Origin: Acinetobacter sp. YWS30-1
GTDB lineage: Bacteria > Pseudomonadota > Gammaproteobacteria > Pseudomonadales > Moraxellaceae
Direction of reading: 5' to 3'
NCBI RefSeq assembly: GCF_033558715.1
Contig: NZ_CP114606.1
Location: forward strand, 2,542,001-2,606,000
Length of the DNA stretch: 64,000 nucleotides
A program made the position numbers and the translations under genes. The stretch's first letter is position 1; every line of letters begins with the position of its first letter. The notes under the pieces were generated by a model, which was not told the DNA's origin, did no database searches, and saw nothing but the letters and a program-made list of their open reading frames with translations. Positions 12,955-22,089 of this stretch are shown here, one piece after another.

Positions 12955-14034
12955 CTATTTTTTGAGCATTAAAGGTATAGGATTGGCCAATGTACTTAAT
13001 AATTTCTCTTTTTTATTGTATTCCTGAAAGCGCAAGGAGCGGCAATCTATATATTCACAATAGCCCCCGTCCCCATGCTCAGTCTCGCCATTAATTCTAA
13101 CTTCGTAATTAAAGCTTCCAACATAACCCGCAGCCAGACCAAATTTGAAATCTCCTCGGCTTTGTCCCTGCAACCAGATCTGTGTTCCTTTGCCATCTTC
13201 ATAGCACCATTCAAACTCACGCGGCAGATACATCTTTTGCCCATTTGGAGTAGTCACACTCGGATAAACCCGATGCACCTTGAAATAGACTTTTTGATCG
13301 AACATTTGACTGGTCATATTTTTCAAGTCACGCAGATAAATTCGTGACTGCACAATGCTGTTCAGACTATCTCGAATTTGTGCCAACAATAATTGCCGTC
13401 CTTCACTCAGGTTAATAATCTGATAAGTCAGAAAGGCTAAAGGCAAATAGGGAAAATTAAAGCTTCGTGCAAATTCAAAACTACCTAAACTCTCGATAAG
13501 GTATTTCTGATCTTTATAATATAAGGTGCCCTGACAATAACAAAGCAAAGACCAATGATCAGCCAGTGCAAAGCGCATTTGGGTAAAGTGTGAAATCAGA
13601 TTGGTCGTATGGATGCTGAGATCAAAGCCCAGTTCAGAATCAAAACGTTGTAAACGAAAATGTGGAAAGTCGCCGGTCAGTTTTTCACGATCTAGAAACT
13701 GAAACAGGCCATACTGAAACTTGCAATCCTTTTTGATTGAATAGCAATTTAATTGTCCCGCCATATGCGGACTGGTACTACAGATTACTGTGGCTGTATC
13801 CAGTGCATTGGTTTGAATAGCACTCGGGTTAGCCAACATCGGTGCATTAGGCTGACCAATAATACTCAGAAAATTAAGATAATGAAGGGGTGCAGGCAGA
13901 TCAGGAAGCGTCAGGCCCTGATGAATAATTTTATATTTCTGGTTTGGCCCATGATAGGCAAGATTATGCTGGGAAACAGCAGGAGTCTGATTCAGCTGTT
14001 TCGAACGATCTAGAAAATCTTGAAGAAACTGCAT
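12955..14034 (-). CDS. Uncharacterised protein, DUF6670-like
   Basis: 359 residues with no signal peptide or membrane segment. The sequence is rich in aromatic residues and predicted beta strands, with many short repeats of the form YxxxxFxF. I recall it as an Acinetobacter family labelled DUF6670, but no function is known to me and no catalytic motif stands out. The start ATG at 14034 has an AAGGAG-like site a few bases upstream. It ends about 60 bases from the rRNA promoter and is read in the same direction as the operon. pssA lies 24 bases upstream on the same strand, so the two may be co-transcribed. Confidence 0.7.
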   Translation of the reverse strand: MQFLQDFLDRSKQLNQTPAVSQHNLAYHGPNQKYKIIHQGLTLPDLPAPLHYLNFLSIIGQPNAPMLANPSAIQTNALDTATVICSTSPHMAGQLNCYSIKKDCKFQYGLFQFLDREKLTGDFPHFRLQRFDSELGFDLSIHTTNLISHFTQMRFALADHWSLLCYCQGTLYYKDQKYLIESLGSFEFARSFNFPYLPLAFLTYQIINLSEGRQLLLAQIRDSLNSIVQSRIYLRDLKNMTSQMFDQKVYFKVHRVYPSVTTPNGQKMYLPREFEWCYEDGKGTQIWLQGQSRGDFKFGLAAGYVGSFNYEVRINGETEHGDGGYCEYIDCRSLRFQEYNKKEKLLSTLANPIPLMLKK

Positions 14035-14058
14035 CTCAAACTCCTTATTTTTATATTG

Positions 14059-14880
14059 TTATAAGGTACTCTGTCTTTTTGCCATAAAGGTTGTAAGGAA
14101 ACCAGACAAGGCATAGATGACAGAGATCACGAGAATCCCTACCGGAATATTATAAGTCATCGCTGCAAAGATAAACACCGCGATCGGCAACACGAAAAAC
14201 GGTACCCGTCTACGCTCTACGGTTTTAAATGAATAGTATTTGATATTAGAAATCATCAATAAGCCAACGATTACAATAATTGCAGCATTAATGATTTGTA
14301 CAGTAAAATCACGAATATCAAACACAGCCGGGAAGTCCAATCCTACCCAGACCAGTGAAATAATAATGACGGCTGCTAATGGACTCGCAACGCCAATAAA
14401 GTAGCGTTTGTCCACTACGCCAATCTGAACGTTAAAGCGGGCTAGACGGAAAGCTGCACAAGCCGTATAGACAAAACAAGCCGCCAGACCGATACGGCCT
14501 AAATCACTTAATCCCCAGCTATACATCAAAATAGCCGGTGCCACCCCAAATGCCAGCATATCGGATAGTGAGTCAAACTGCTCACCAAACGGACTTTGTG
14601 CACCAATAGCGCGCGCCACACGGCCATCCAGACCATCGAATAAGGCCGCCAGGAAAATCGCATAAATGGCTTGCTGGAATTCGCCATTCATACTGGCAAT
14701 AATCGAGTAAAAGCCTGATAACAACGCAGCGGTTGTAATCAGGTTAGGCCACAGATAGATACCTCGACGCTTAACTCTTTGCCCTTCCTGGGTATGCTCT
14801 ACCTCTTCCACCTCGAAGGTGATGCCATCAAATGGCAAATCTTTCGAGGATTCGTGTTCCGGCTTATTTGTACTTGTCAT
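14059..14880 (-). CDS. pssA: CDP-diacylglycerol--serine O-phosphatidyltransferase
   Basis: 273 residues. It transfers phosphatidyl from CDP-diacylglycerol to L-serine, making phosphatidylserine, the precursor of phosphatidylethanolamine, in the inner membrane. The CDP-alcohol phosphatidyltransferase signature is complete: DG-(x2)-GR-AR, then eight residues, G, three residues, D, three residues, D (around residues 80-108). Six or so hydrophobic segments cover the rest. A charged N-terminal stretch of about 40 residues precedes the first membrane helix. It follows rlmJ by 37 bases on the same strand and precedes the DUF6670-like gene by 24 bases. Confidence 0.92.
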   Translation of the reverse strand: MTSTNKPEHESSKDLPFDGITFEVEEVEHTQEGQRVKRRGIYLWPNLITTAALLSGFYSIIASMNGEFQQAIYAIFLAALFDGLDGRVARAIGAQSPFGEQFDSLSDMLAFGVAPAILMYSWGLSDLGRIGLAACFVYTACAAFRLARFNVQIGVVDKRYFIGVASPLAAVIIISLVWVGLDFPAVFDIRDFTVQIINAAIIVIVGLLMISNIKYYSFKTVERRRVPFFVLPIAVFIFAAMTYNIPVGILVISVIYALSGFLTTFMAKRQSTL

Positions 14881-14917
14881 TCTTGTCGATCCTAACTATG
14901 ACCCGATCTTTAAAATA

Positions 14918-15775
14918 TTATTCGCCTACTAACCAACGAACTGCTGCATGACCGCCATTTTCCTGCATACGCAAATGCGGGAATAACCATTGCAGCGCTT
15001 CGTCTGCATCTTCAGAGAACTTCCAAGGTGGGTTAATCACCAGTAAACCACAACCATTTAAACCCACTGGTGTATCATCTGGCCATACACAGATTTCACA
15101 TACCAACTGACGGCGAATCCCGGTCTTGAACATTTTCTTCTCGAAACGTTCAATCATGGCACGGTCTTTAATTGGGTACCAAACTGCAAATACGCCTGTC
15201 GGCCATTTTTTATAAGCAGCAACCAGTAATTCAACCAGCTGTGGGAAGTCTTTACGCTCCAGCTCATACGGCGGATCGATCATCACCAGACCACGTTTTT
15301 CTTTCGGTGGAATGACTGCGAGCAAGCCTTCATACGCATCACGCTCATGCAAACCGGCGCGTTTGTCAAAAATGTTATGACGTAACTGCTGGAACACATC
15401 ACGCTGCATTTCAAAAATGGTGGCCTTGTCAATTTCACGCATGCCTTCCAGTGCAAACCAAGGTGAACCCGGATATGCACCTTTACCAAAGTTTTCACGC
15501 ATTTTCTCAACAATTTTTAAATATTGTTGTACGCCTTCTGGCGCATTACGCTTGACCGAATCATCCAGCTTGATCAGACGATGAATACCGTTCAGGAATT
15601 CCCCTGACTTTTGCGCTTCAGAGGTGGATAAATCATATTTACCTGCACCACCATGTGTATCTACATAGCGATATGGTTTATCTTTTGCATTGAGTCGAGT
15701 CAATAATTGAAGCAACAATACATGCTTCATGACATCGGCAAAGTTGCCAGCATGGTAATGGTGACGGTAATTCAT
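14918..15775 (-). CDS. rlmJ: 23S rRNA (adenine-2030-N6)-methyltransferase RlmJ
   Basis: 285 residues. It methylates A2030 of 23S rRNA using S-adenosylmethionine. The N-terminus MNYRHHYHAGNFADVMKH is diagnostic of the RlmJ family. The adenine N6-methyltransferase catalytic motif DPPYE is in the middle of the protein, preceded by hydrophobic MI. The length matches E. coli RlmJ (about 280). It is divergent from the oxygenase gene at 15889, with 113 bases between, and is probably the first gene of the unit running into pssA. Confidence 0.93.
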   Translation of the reverse strand: MNYRHHYHAGNFADVMKHVLLLQLLTRLNAKDKPYRYVDTHGGAGKYDLSTSEAQKSGEFLNGIHRLIKLDDSVKRNAPEGVQQYLKIVEKMRENFGKGAYPGSPWFALEGMREIDKATIFEMQRDVFQQLRHNIFDKRAGLHERDAYEGLLAVIPPKEKRGLVMIDPPYELERKDFPQLVELLVAAYKKWPTGVFAVWYPIKDRAMIERFEKKMFKTGIRRQLVCEICVWPDDTPVGLNGCGLLVINPPWKFSEDADEALQWLFPHLRMQENGGHAAVRWLVGE

Positions 15776-15888
15776 GTTTCATTAATTCCTAATATCAACC
15801 GCTATTTTAACATGAAAAATAGTTTCGTTCAGACCCGATTCTTACATAGAATAGCGCGACCCCAATTTACCCTTCTAGGTGAGTTTCT

Positions 15889-16491
15889 ATGGAAGCAGTT
15901 CAACTCCCGGCAACCTGGCCAGTTGATCAGATTATTGATGATCTAGATCAGCATGGTTTTAGCATGATTGACAATGCTTATGCCCCCTCCTATGTTGAAC
16001 AGCTGATTGCTGAATGTACCAGCAATCTGGAACGCTTTCGTGATGCAGCCATTCAGAATGGCGTAGTTAGCAATATCCGCAGTGATCACATTCTCTGGCT
16101 CAATGAAGATCTGGAAATTTCTAACCAGCATGTGCAAACCTTACAGGCTTTAGGTCATGAGCTGAACCGCGCTTTCTTCCTCGGCATTAAAGATGTGGAA
16201 GCCCATTTTGCCTGCTATAACGCGGGCGAGTTCTATGCCCTGCATCGCGATAATCCCCAAGGTAAAAATGGCCGGATGATTTCTGCGGTTTATTATCTGC
16301 ATGATGATTGGCAAGATAACTGGGGCGGCGAACTACATCTGCAGGATAAAAATGATCAATGGCATATTATCCAGCCTAAACCAAACCGTATTGCCTTCTT
16401 CCAAAGTGATTTAATGCATGAAGTTTTAAAAGCCAAACATCAACGTTTATCAATCACCGCCTGGTTAAGAAGTGATACCTGTTTGCTCTAA
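15889..16491 (+). CDS. 2-oxoglutarate/Fe(II)-dependent oxygenase (prolyl hydroxylase-like)
   Basis: 200 residues. The C-terminal half has the iron facial triad HxD...H (His119, Asp121, His177) and the 2-oxoglutarate arginine (Arg186) in a double-stranded beta-helix context. The strand YYLHDDW and the turn GGEL match the P4H/SM-20 group. Such enzymes hydroxylate protein or small-molecule substrates. In related bacterial proteins the target can be a ribosomal protein or elongation factor, but nothing here names it. The start has a GGTGAG-like site seven bases upstream. It may be co-transcribed with the next gene, 71 bases away. Confidence 0.8.
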   Translation: MEAVQLPATWPVDQIIDDLDQHGFSMIDNAYAPSYVEQLIAECTSNLERFRDAAIQNGVVSNIRSDHILWLNEDLEISNQHVQTLQALGHELNRAFFLGIKDVEAHFACYNAGEFYALHRDNPQGKNGRMISAVYYLHDDWQDNWGGELHLQDKNDQWHIIQPKPNRIAFFQSDLMHEVLKAKHQRLSITAWLRSDTCLL

Positions 16492-16562
16492 TCCTTTTTC
16501 CACGCTTTAAATTTCAATTTTCAGCCTCATATAGCAATCATTGAGATATAAGGACTGCGTTC

Positions 16563-17090
16563 ATGCGACCAACCCCCAAAGAGATCATTGCACGCATTGG
16601 TGAAACAGATCAGCTGTTTTTAAATGGCAATACGCCTGAGCTGGCGCTTGAACGGGCGGATCTTCGTCTGCAATTGGTGACTATTAGCCAGTTACGTCAA
16701 GAGCAGGTGCATTTCCTACAAGAAGCGATTGTTCTGCTGGAGCAGAGCCGGATTGAATTTGAAGAAATGCCACTGGATTTGTATATCAATCTGTCTTTAC
16801 ACCTGGCCAAAGCCTATATGATCTACTTTGAGCTGACCAAAGAAGATCATTATGCGCTTATTACCCAGCAGATTCTAAAACCAATGACCAATTATGAGCA
16901 TGCGGATATTTATTTCTTCCTGGCTTATGCATCTGCCAGTAAGAAAGAGCCTGCCATGACTCGTCACTGGCTAAATAAATACAGTAAAACGGCCCATTTT
17001 GACCATGAACTGGTAGGCCAGCATCCGGCATTTGATGAATATCGTCAACTGGAATGGTTTATCCAGATTCTGCGTAGCCGTATGCATTAA
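16563..17090 (+). CDS. Conserved protein of unknown function, helical
   Basis: 175 residues, predicted almost entirely alpha-helical, with no signal peptide or membrane segment. The spacing of Leu and Ala residues over 25-125 suggests helical hairpins like TPR repeats, but no clear TPR consensus can be read. The ATG at 16563 has AAGGAC upstream. It follows the oxygenase gene on the same strand and ends before a strong bidirectional terminator. I do not recognise a family. Confidence 0.65.
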   Translation: MRPTPKEIIARIGETDQLFLNGNTPELALERADLRLQLVTISQLRQEQVHFLQEAIVLLEQSRIEFEEMPLDLYINLSLHLAKAYMIYFELTKEDHYALITQQILKPMTNYEHADIYFFLAYASASKKEPAMTRHWLNKYSKTAHFDHELVGQHPAFDEYRQLEWFIQILRSRMH

Positions 17091-17112
17091 AACAACGAAA
17101 TCTGTTCCTATA

Positions 17113-17140
17113 AAAATGCCTCACATTGATGAGGCATTTT
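17113..17140. terminator. Bidirectional terminator
   Basis: Perfect 11-bp arms AAAATGCCTCA and TGAGGCATTTT with a 6-base loop, A-rich on the left and T-rich on the right. It sits between the convergent ends of the helical protein gene and the third DUF2789 gene and can serve both. Confidence 0.85.
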
Positions 17141-17161
17141 TTATGAATTAATTTGATTTAC

Positions 17162-17419
17162 TCAAGCCAAACGGCGTCGATCTGCATCCAGATGCAATTG
17201 CTGATTCAGTTCATCAATCCAGATTGCCCAGTCATCATCCTGTACCAGATGACTAATCAACAGCGAACGCTGCGCTTTATTCCAGAACGGTGCTTCATGC
17301 AATGACATATGGGCAGGTAGCTGATGAGTACGTATATAAAGCTCAATTGCCGCCGGGCTGTTAGCGAGGCCGAGTTGAGAAAATAACAGTTCTAAGGATG
17401 GTTGGTTCTTCCCGAGCAT
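17162..17419 (-). CDS. DUF2789 family protein, paralogue 3
   Basis: 85 residues. Recognised from the family pattern: LELLF.QLGL near residues 9-18, then an SP.AIE helix, .THQLP, APFWNKAQ, and a C-terminal DDDWAIWIDELNQQLH. It aligns over its whole length with the two genes upstream. The ribosome site AAGGAGG is six bases from the ATG and is the strongest of the three. DUF2789 proteins are small cytoplasmic proteins of unknown function. It is separated from paralogue 2 by a terminator, so it probably has its own promoter. Confidence 0.85.
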   Translation of the reverse strand: MLGKNQPSLELLFSQLGLANSPAAIELYIRTHQLPAHMSLHEAPFWNKAQRSLLISHLVQDDDWAIWIDELNQQLHLDADRRRLA

Positions 17420-17488
17420 ATGCCCTCCTTATATCAGATATATTGTAGTTGTTTATAGGACTAACTTATAAGATAAGACAAAAAAAAC

Positions 17489-17506
17489 CTAGTCAAAGGA
17501 CTAGGT
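17489..17506 (-). terminator. Terminator after DUF2789 paralogue 2
   Basis: Perfect 7-bp arms CCTAGTC/GACTAGG around a 4-base loop, with eight A to the left (T on the minus strand) and TTTTG to the right. Confidence 0.85.
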
Positions 17507-17535
17507 TTTGTTGTGTCTTTTTGTATAAAGAAACT

Positions 17536-17799
17536 TTAATTGCTTTCAGGGCCTTCTTTATCACTTTCGACATGTAAAAGCTGGTTCAGTTTATCAATGA
17601 TTACGATCCATTCATCATCCTGATGCCAGTGTTCGCGAAGAAAAGCGCTTTGCCCCTCATTCCAGAAATCTGCATCCGGCAAAATCACGTCTGATGGTAG
17701 CTGATGATTTTTGGTAAATTCATCAATTGATGCTTCATCAGCAGGCAAGCCTAATTGCTCAAATAATAATTCTAAAGTCACTTGCTGTTCTAATACCAT
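17536..17799 (-). CDS. DUF2789 family protein, paralogue 2
   Basis: 87 residues with the same plan as its neighbours: LELLFEQLGL, EASIDEF, NHQLPSDV, ADFWNEGQ and DDEWIVIIDKLNQLLH. It is acidic at the C-terminus. The site GGAGTG lies eight bases before the ATG. Its start is only 46 bases after paralogue 1 with no hairpin between, so the two look like one transcript that ends at the terminator at 17489. Function unknown. Confidence 0.85.
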   Translation of the reverse strand: MVLEQQVTLELLFEQLGLPADEASIDEFTKNHQLPSDVILPDADFWNEGQSAFLREHWHQDDEWIVIIDKLNQLLHVESDKEGPESN

Positions 17800-17845
17800 T
17801 CGCTCACTCCATCATAAAAATAATCAGTTCATTGATTTGAAAATA

Positions 17846-18124
17846 TTATTGACGCTTAGAAGAAGGCAGATCACAAGAACCACTGCCCTCTGCCTCAATA
17901 TGCAATTGCTCATTGAGTACATCTACGAAAATTGCCCAATCATCATCTTCTTTCCAGTGGCCAATCAGAAAATCATGCTGGTTTTTGGTCCAGAAAGGAG
18001 CTTTATGTAAGGGGACGTCCATCCCAATCTGATGGGTTTTGATAAATTCATCGATTGCTTCCGGGCTTGAATCCAAGCCGAGTTGCTCAAAAAAAAGTTC
18101 CATGGTAGGTCGCTGCTCTAACAT
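17846..18124 (-). CDS. DUF2789 family protein, paralogue 1
   Basis: 92 residues, starting MLEQRPTMELFFEQLGL. The frame stays open upstream to 18205, but GAGGAGGT lies seven bases before the ATG at 18124 and this start matches the other two family members. Shared motifs are SPEAIDEF, KTHQIG, APFWTKNQ and DDDWAIFVDVLNEQLH. The C-terminal 15 residues (GSGSCDLPSSKRQ) are unrelated to the paralogues. It is probably the first gene of a two-gene transcript with paralogue 2. Function unknown. Confidence 0.85.
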   Translation of the reverse strand: MLEQRPTMELFFEQLGLDSSPEAIDEFIKTHQIGMDVPLHKAPFWTKNQHDFLIGHWKEDDDWAIFVDVLNEQLHIEAEGSGSCDLPSSKRQ

Positions 18125-18254
18125 CTCAGTACCTCCTCTTTTGTTGATGATTCTTCTTATTAAACTAGATGAGCCACTCGCAAAGTTCAGTTGTCCCTCC
18201 TTCACAAGATGTTATTTTTTGTTCTTTAAATTTTTTAGAAATAGCAATAAAAAA

Positions 18255-18272
18255 GCACCCCAAATGGAGTGC
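18255..18272 (-). terminator. Terminator between mdh and the DUF2789 genes
   Basis: Hairpin GCACCCC/GGAGTGC with one mismatch and a 4-base loop, A-run to the left and T-run to the right. It lies 30 bases past the mdh stop on the minus strand. Confidence 0.8.
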
Positions 18273-18301
18273 TTTTTTTAATTTAATCTTAAAAGATTAA
18301 A

Positions 18302-19288
18302 TTATTTGATCATGTCAGCAACTGCAGCGCGCTCTTCTTCAAGCTCGTTCAGTGTAACGTTGATACGTTCACGGCTGAATTCGTCGATTTCAAGACCTTG
18401 AACGATTTTGTATTCACCGTTTTCAGTAGTTACAGGGAAACCGAACATTACACCTTCAGGAATACCATAAGAACCGTCAGAAGGAATACCCATAGTTACC
18501 CATTTGCCGTTTGTGCCAAGAGCCCAATCGCGCATATGGTCGATTGCAGCGTTCGCAGCAGAAGCAGCAGAAGACAGACCACGTGCTTCGATGATCGCAG
18601 CACCACGTTTACCAACAGTTGGAAGGAATACGTCTTTGTTCCAAGCTGCATCGTTGATTTTGTCTTTCAAGCTTTCGCCGTTTACGTTCGCAAAACGGTA
18701 GTCAGCATACATTGTTGGAGAGTGGTTACCCCAAACAGTCATGTTTTCGATGTCAGAAACTGCAACACCCGCTTTTTGAGCAAGTTGAGTTAACGCACGG
18801 TTGTGGTCAAGACGCAACATTGCTGTGAAGTTTTTCGCTGGAAGATCTGGAGCAGATTTCATTGCGATGTAAGCGTTAGTGTTAGCAGGGTTACCTACAA
18901 CAAGAACTTTAACATCACGGCTAGCAACTTCGTTCAGTGCTTGGCCTTGACCAATGAAGATTTCGCCATTTACTTTAAGCAGGTCAGCACGTTCCATACC
19001 AGGACCACGTGGACGTGAACCAACTAATAGAGCATAGTCTGCATCTTTGAAAGCTACTTTAGGATCATCAGTACCGATCATGCCCGCCAATAATGGGAAA
19101 GCACAGTCGTCTAGTTCCATCATTACGCCTTTAAGCGCTTGCTGAGCTTTCTCAACAGGAATTTCTAATAATTGAAGAATAACTGGTTGGTCTTTACCAA
19201 GCATTTCACCGCTTGCGATACGGAATAATAGGCTGTAACCAATTTGACCAGCAGCGCCAGTAACGGCAACGCGAACAGGTTGCTTCAT
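18302..19288 (-). CDS. mdh: Malate dehydrogenase
   Basis: 328 residues. Interconverts malate and oxaloacetate with NAD in the TCA cycle. The nucleotide-binding turn [12 protein letters not shown] is at the N-terminus. Substrate arginines lie in the [14 protein letters not shown] loop and in MLRLDHNRA, and the catalytic His is in WGNHSPT. The length and the [10 protein letters not shown] form match the dimeric MDH common in beta/gammaproteobacteria with this subtype. The frame extends to 19318, but GGAGA lies eight bases before the ATG at 19288 and the protein family begins MKQPVRVAV. Single-gene unit with a promoter at 19338 and a terminator at 18255. Confidence 0.95.
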   Translation of the reverse strand: MKQPVRVAVTGAAGQIGYSLLFRIASGEMLGKDQPVILQLLEIPVEKAQQALKGVMMELDDCAFPLLAGMIGTDDPKVAFKDADYALLVGSRPRGPGMERADLLKVNGEIFIGQGQALNEVASRDVKVLVVGNPANTNAYIAMKSAPDLPAKNFTAMLRLDHNRALTQLAQKAGVAVSDIENMTVWGNHSPTMYADYRFANVNGESLKDKINDAAWNKDVFLPTVGKRGAAIIEARGLSSAASAANAAIDHMRDWALGTNGKWVTMGIPSDGSYGIPEGVMFGFPVTTENGEYKIVQGLEIDEFSRERINVTLNELEEERAAVADMIK

Positions 19289-19337
19289 GTAATTATCTCC
19301 AATTGAGAGGATCGTCATAATGATTAAATAGCTGTTC

Positions 19338-19366
19338 TATCTAATCTTAATAATCATAAACGGCAA
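19338..19366 (-). promoter_or_regulatory. Putative mdh promoter
   Basis: Minus-strand TTGCCG (19361-19366) and TAGATA (19338-19343), 17 bases apart, 50 bases upstream of the mdh start. Confidence 0.4.
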
Positions 19367-19460
19367 AGATTGTACTCCAATCCTCTTCGAGATGCATGTA
19401 AAAGAGAATGGATTTCAACAAAAGTATGATAGGAAATATAAATTAATTTGGCTAAAAAGC

Positions 19461-20105
19461 TTAGTATGTCCCTTTTATTGTGACAGTTTTTGGGCATGTA
19501 TTAATAATGTTTGCGGGACAGCCTTTATAGCCGCCATTGGCGTTGTAGCAGACCTGAATCGAGGTCAGCAGGCTGGACGCACGGGTCTGATGGCAGTTAA
19601 AGCGCAATGCTGTTGAAGGCAGTTGCGGATTGATTTTCAGAAATTTGGAACGCAGCATATCAATGGAAACGGTATGACTTTCCTGCTCGGTGAGTTCTTC
19701 AGGAACTTTCAGACGATCAGCATGATTGATCACCGTACGAAAATACTGCGTGGCATTCATCGGAATACAACCGCCAATATTATGCCAGAGCAATGCGCGG
19801 GTATTTTCATCCGGCATGATACGGGCCACCACTTTAGCCTGCAAAGGCGGTAACTTCGCAGAACTGGTAGTAGTGCAACGTGTTGATGTGGTTTGAGGAT
19901 AGAGACCAGAAATATTTAGGGAATAACCTTCAAGACATTTTCTTTTTTTACTGTAGGCCGGATCCAGACTGCAAAGTGCCGGTACCATCTGGATGTCCAT
20001 GACATAACCCGTTGGCAGTGCAAAGGCAGCTGGACTTGCTGCTAAAAATAAAAGCGCAGCCCATCCAGCAGAAATTTGAGCACCCCTTATTCCCTTGATC
20101 AACAA
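19461..20105 (-). CDS. RNase T2-like secreted protein lacking the catalytic residues
   Basis: 214 residues with a signal peptide ending AAFA near residue 29. The body resembles the RNase T2 fold: LNISGLYPQ (63-71) sits where active enzymes have HGLWP, and LLWHNIGGC (105-113) where they have EW-x-KHGTC. On this hand alignment both catalytic histidines (Ser66 and Ile110 here) and the glutamate (Leu106) are replaced, while several cysteines remain. RNase activity is therefore unlikely. A binding or inhibitory role is possible but not shown. It begins with a TTG codon preceded by AAGGATAG. It follows the transglycosylase gene by 28 bases and may be co-transcribed with it. Confidence 0.6.
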   Translation of the reverse strand: MLIKGIRGAQISAGWAALLFLAASPAAFALPTGYVMDIQMVPALCSLDPAYSKKRKCLEGYSLNISGLYPQTTSTRCTTTSSAKLPPLQAKVVARIMPDENTRALLWHNIGGCIPMNATQYFRTVINHADRLKVPEELTEQESHTVSIDMLRSKFLKINPQLPSTALRFNCHQTRASSLLTSIQVCYNANGGYKGCPANIINTCPKTVTIKGTY

Positions 20106-20133
20106 ACTATCCTTCCCTTAGATTTTTTGAATG

Positions 20134-22089
20134 CTATGGTGTATTACGTAACGGAATGGCTTGCATACGCTTACCGACCGATTGTGCGCCCTGTCCCAAT
20201 AAAATACCGTAATATGTCGCGTTCGTCATGACATGTTTCACATAATCTCGCGTTTCCAGTAAAGGAATGGTTTCGGTATATTGATCCGCAGCAATACTTT
20301 GGAATTCGGGTTGCCAACGGCGGGCACGGTTCGGGCCGGCATTATAACCTGCTGTTGCCAGTACTGGACTATTGCTCAATTGACGCTGAATTGTTGATAA
20401 ATAGTAAGTTCCGTAACGGATATTGGTGTTCATATCGGTTAAGGCTGCCGGGTTATAGGTCTCACCCATTTGACGAGCGACCAGTTTGGCGGTGTCCGGC
20501 ATGATTTGCATCAAACCACCAGCGCCTACATGAGAGCGTGCGCCGGTATTAAACCGGCTTTCCTGACGCATCAAACCATAAGCCCAGGCAGCATCAATGC
20601 CGGCATTACGGCTATGACTCACGACATAATTCTGATGTGGCATCGGATAACGATAATTGTAATTATGCTTGTCCGCCGTACGATCCGCTGCATAAATGGC
20701 ACGGTCATACCAGCCCATATCCATCGCGCGTTTAGCTGCTGCCAACAGTAAATCGTCATCTTTTCTTAAATAAGCCTGTCGAACTGCCCAGTTCCATTCA
20801 CGGTTAATATAATTCTCTGGCGCATTAATACTACGCAAGACAAAGGCACGGCGGAAATGAATATCCTGATTCAGACGTTGCATGGCCTGACTGGATGGCT
20901 GTGCCGAGTTCGGTGTAGAAGCCGTTAACTGACCTAATCTATCCCGTGCTAGCAGGTTATGATAATCCTCGCCGACTGCCAGTTTTTTATAGATACTTTC
21001 TGCTGCCTGTTTTGAAGCGCGATCTGTGCGCTGTTCACTGGCACGTGCCAGCCAGTATTGCCAGCGGTCTTCCTGTTTCTGGTTCACGCTCATGGCATCA
21101 ATGGCACGAATCAGACTTTCCCAGGCACTAAAACGAATCGCCTGACGGGCATAAATTTCGGCTTCTTCCGGACTAAATGGCAAACCATAACTGGCATCCA
21201 GATAGTTCAGCACTTCACGGTTGAAGTTATTTTTCATTACCGTAGTGCCGCCGATATAACCCACAGTTCTGAATAGTGTTTTTTGTACTTGTACCGGTGT
21301 GCCTTCAGCAGTACGTTTTACAATGGACATTGCTGAATCAAGATCGCTATCTGCCAGACGCCCCAACGCATAAATCAGATAGGCATGATCAGCGGCAGTA
21401 CTTTTAGGGGCTGACCATAAATAATTGGTTGGATTGGCCTGAATCGTATTGAGCTGAGCCAGAGACAGGTTAAGCCCTAAACCTTGTGCAGTGGCAATAG
21501 CCTGTCCAGACTGACCAGCACGTAATTGCACCCACAAACGCTGCTGGCGGTCTTCATTGGTCATAAGCGGACTGGATAACATCATGCGTCCCAAGCCTGT
21601 ACAAGACTCAGGTTGAGAATTGGTGGTTAGCCAAACATCCTTAAACTCAGCATAAACCAGCTGATCGCCACTTTTGGCACGGACTTGTGCAACTGCACAG
21701 GCTTCAGCCGGATCGGCATTGGTAACATATTGCAGTACAGGTTGTGCAGTGGCAAAGTCAGCCATTTTGACTTTTTCTTCGACATAATCGGCTGCGAGTT
21801 TTTCTGCCATAGCCGACTGAGGATAACGTTGGGCGAAACTGATAATTTGACTGGCAGGTTGTGAGCCAAGATTCTGGTTCAGAATCCAGTATTCAGGATA
21901 ATAGCCCAAGGCATCATTTTGCATGGCAGACTGATATTGTTGTAATTGTCCGACATTTCCAGCATTTGCCGCGCGTAAGGCATCATTAAATTGTTCTTCT
22001 GCTGCTTGCGCACTCATTGAACAGAGACACGCCACACTCAAGCTTAGTAATTTATAATATTTCTTCATATTTTTAGTGTGTTTAAACAT
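20134..22089 (-). CDS. slt: Soluble lytic murein transglycosylase (Slt family)
   Basis: 651 residues. Cleaves peptidoglycan between MurNAc and GlcNAc, forming 1,6-anhydro ends, in the periplasm. A signal peptide (MKKYYKLLSL...AQA) follows a short basic N-terminus. A long helical superhelix (about 30-480) forms the ring known from Slt70. The C-terminal catalytic domain has the glutamate in GLMRQESRF (about residue 510), GAGGLMQIMP and the ATAGYNAGP motif. The frame continues upstream, but AGAAGG lies eight bases before the ATG at 22089. The length matches E. coli Slt70. It is upstream of, and close to, the RNase T2-like gene. Confidence 0.9.
   Translation of the reverse strand: MFKHTKNMKKYYKLLSLSVACLCSMSAQAAEEQFNDALRAANAGNVGQLQQYQSAMQNDALGYYPEYWILNQNLGSQPASQIISFAQRYPQSAMAEKLAADYVEEKVKMADFATAQPVLQYVTNADPAEACAVAQVRAKSGDQLVYAEFKDVWLTTNSQPESCTGLGRMMLSSPLMTNEDRQQRLWVQLRAGQSGQAIATAQGLGLNLSLAQLNTIQANPTNYLWSAPKSTAADHAYLIYALGRLADSDLDSAMSIVKRTAEGTPVQVQKTLFRTVGYIGGTTVMKNNFNREVLNYLDASYGLPFSPEEAEIYARQAIRFSAWESLIRAIDAMSVNQKQEDRWQYWLARASEQRTDRASKQAAESIYKKLAVGEDYHNLLARDRLGQLTASTPNSAQPSSQAMQRLNQDIHFRRAFVLRSINAPENYINREWNWAVRQAYLRKDDDLLLAAAKRAMDMGWYDRAIYAADRTADKHNYNYRYPMPHQNYVVSHSRNAGIDAAWAYGLMRQESRFNTGARSHVGAGGLMQIMPDTAKLVARQMGETYNPAALTDMNTNIRYGTYYLSTIQRQLSNSPVLATAGYNAGPNRARRWQPEFQSIAADQYTETIPLLETRDYVKHVMTNATYYGILLGQGAQSVGKRMQAIPLRNTP

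Noticed and set aside
13075..14013. Plus-strand frames of 86-90 codons opposite the DUF6670-like gene
   Set aside because: They are antisense to a longer intact gene and have no start signals.
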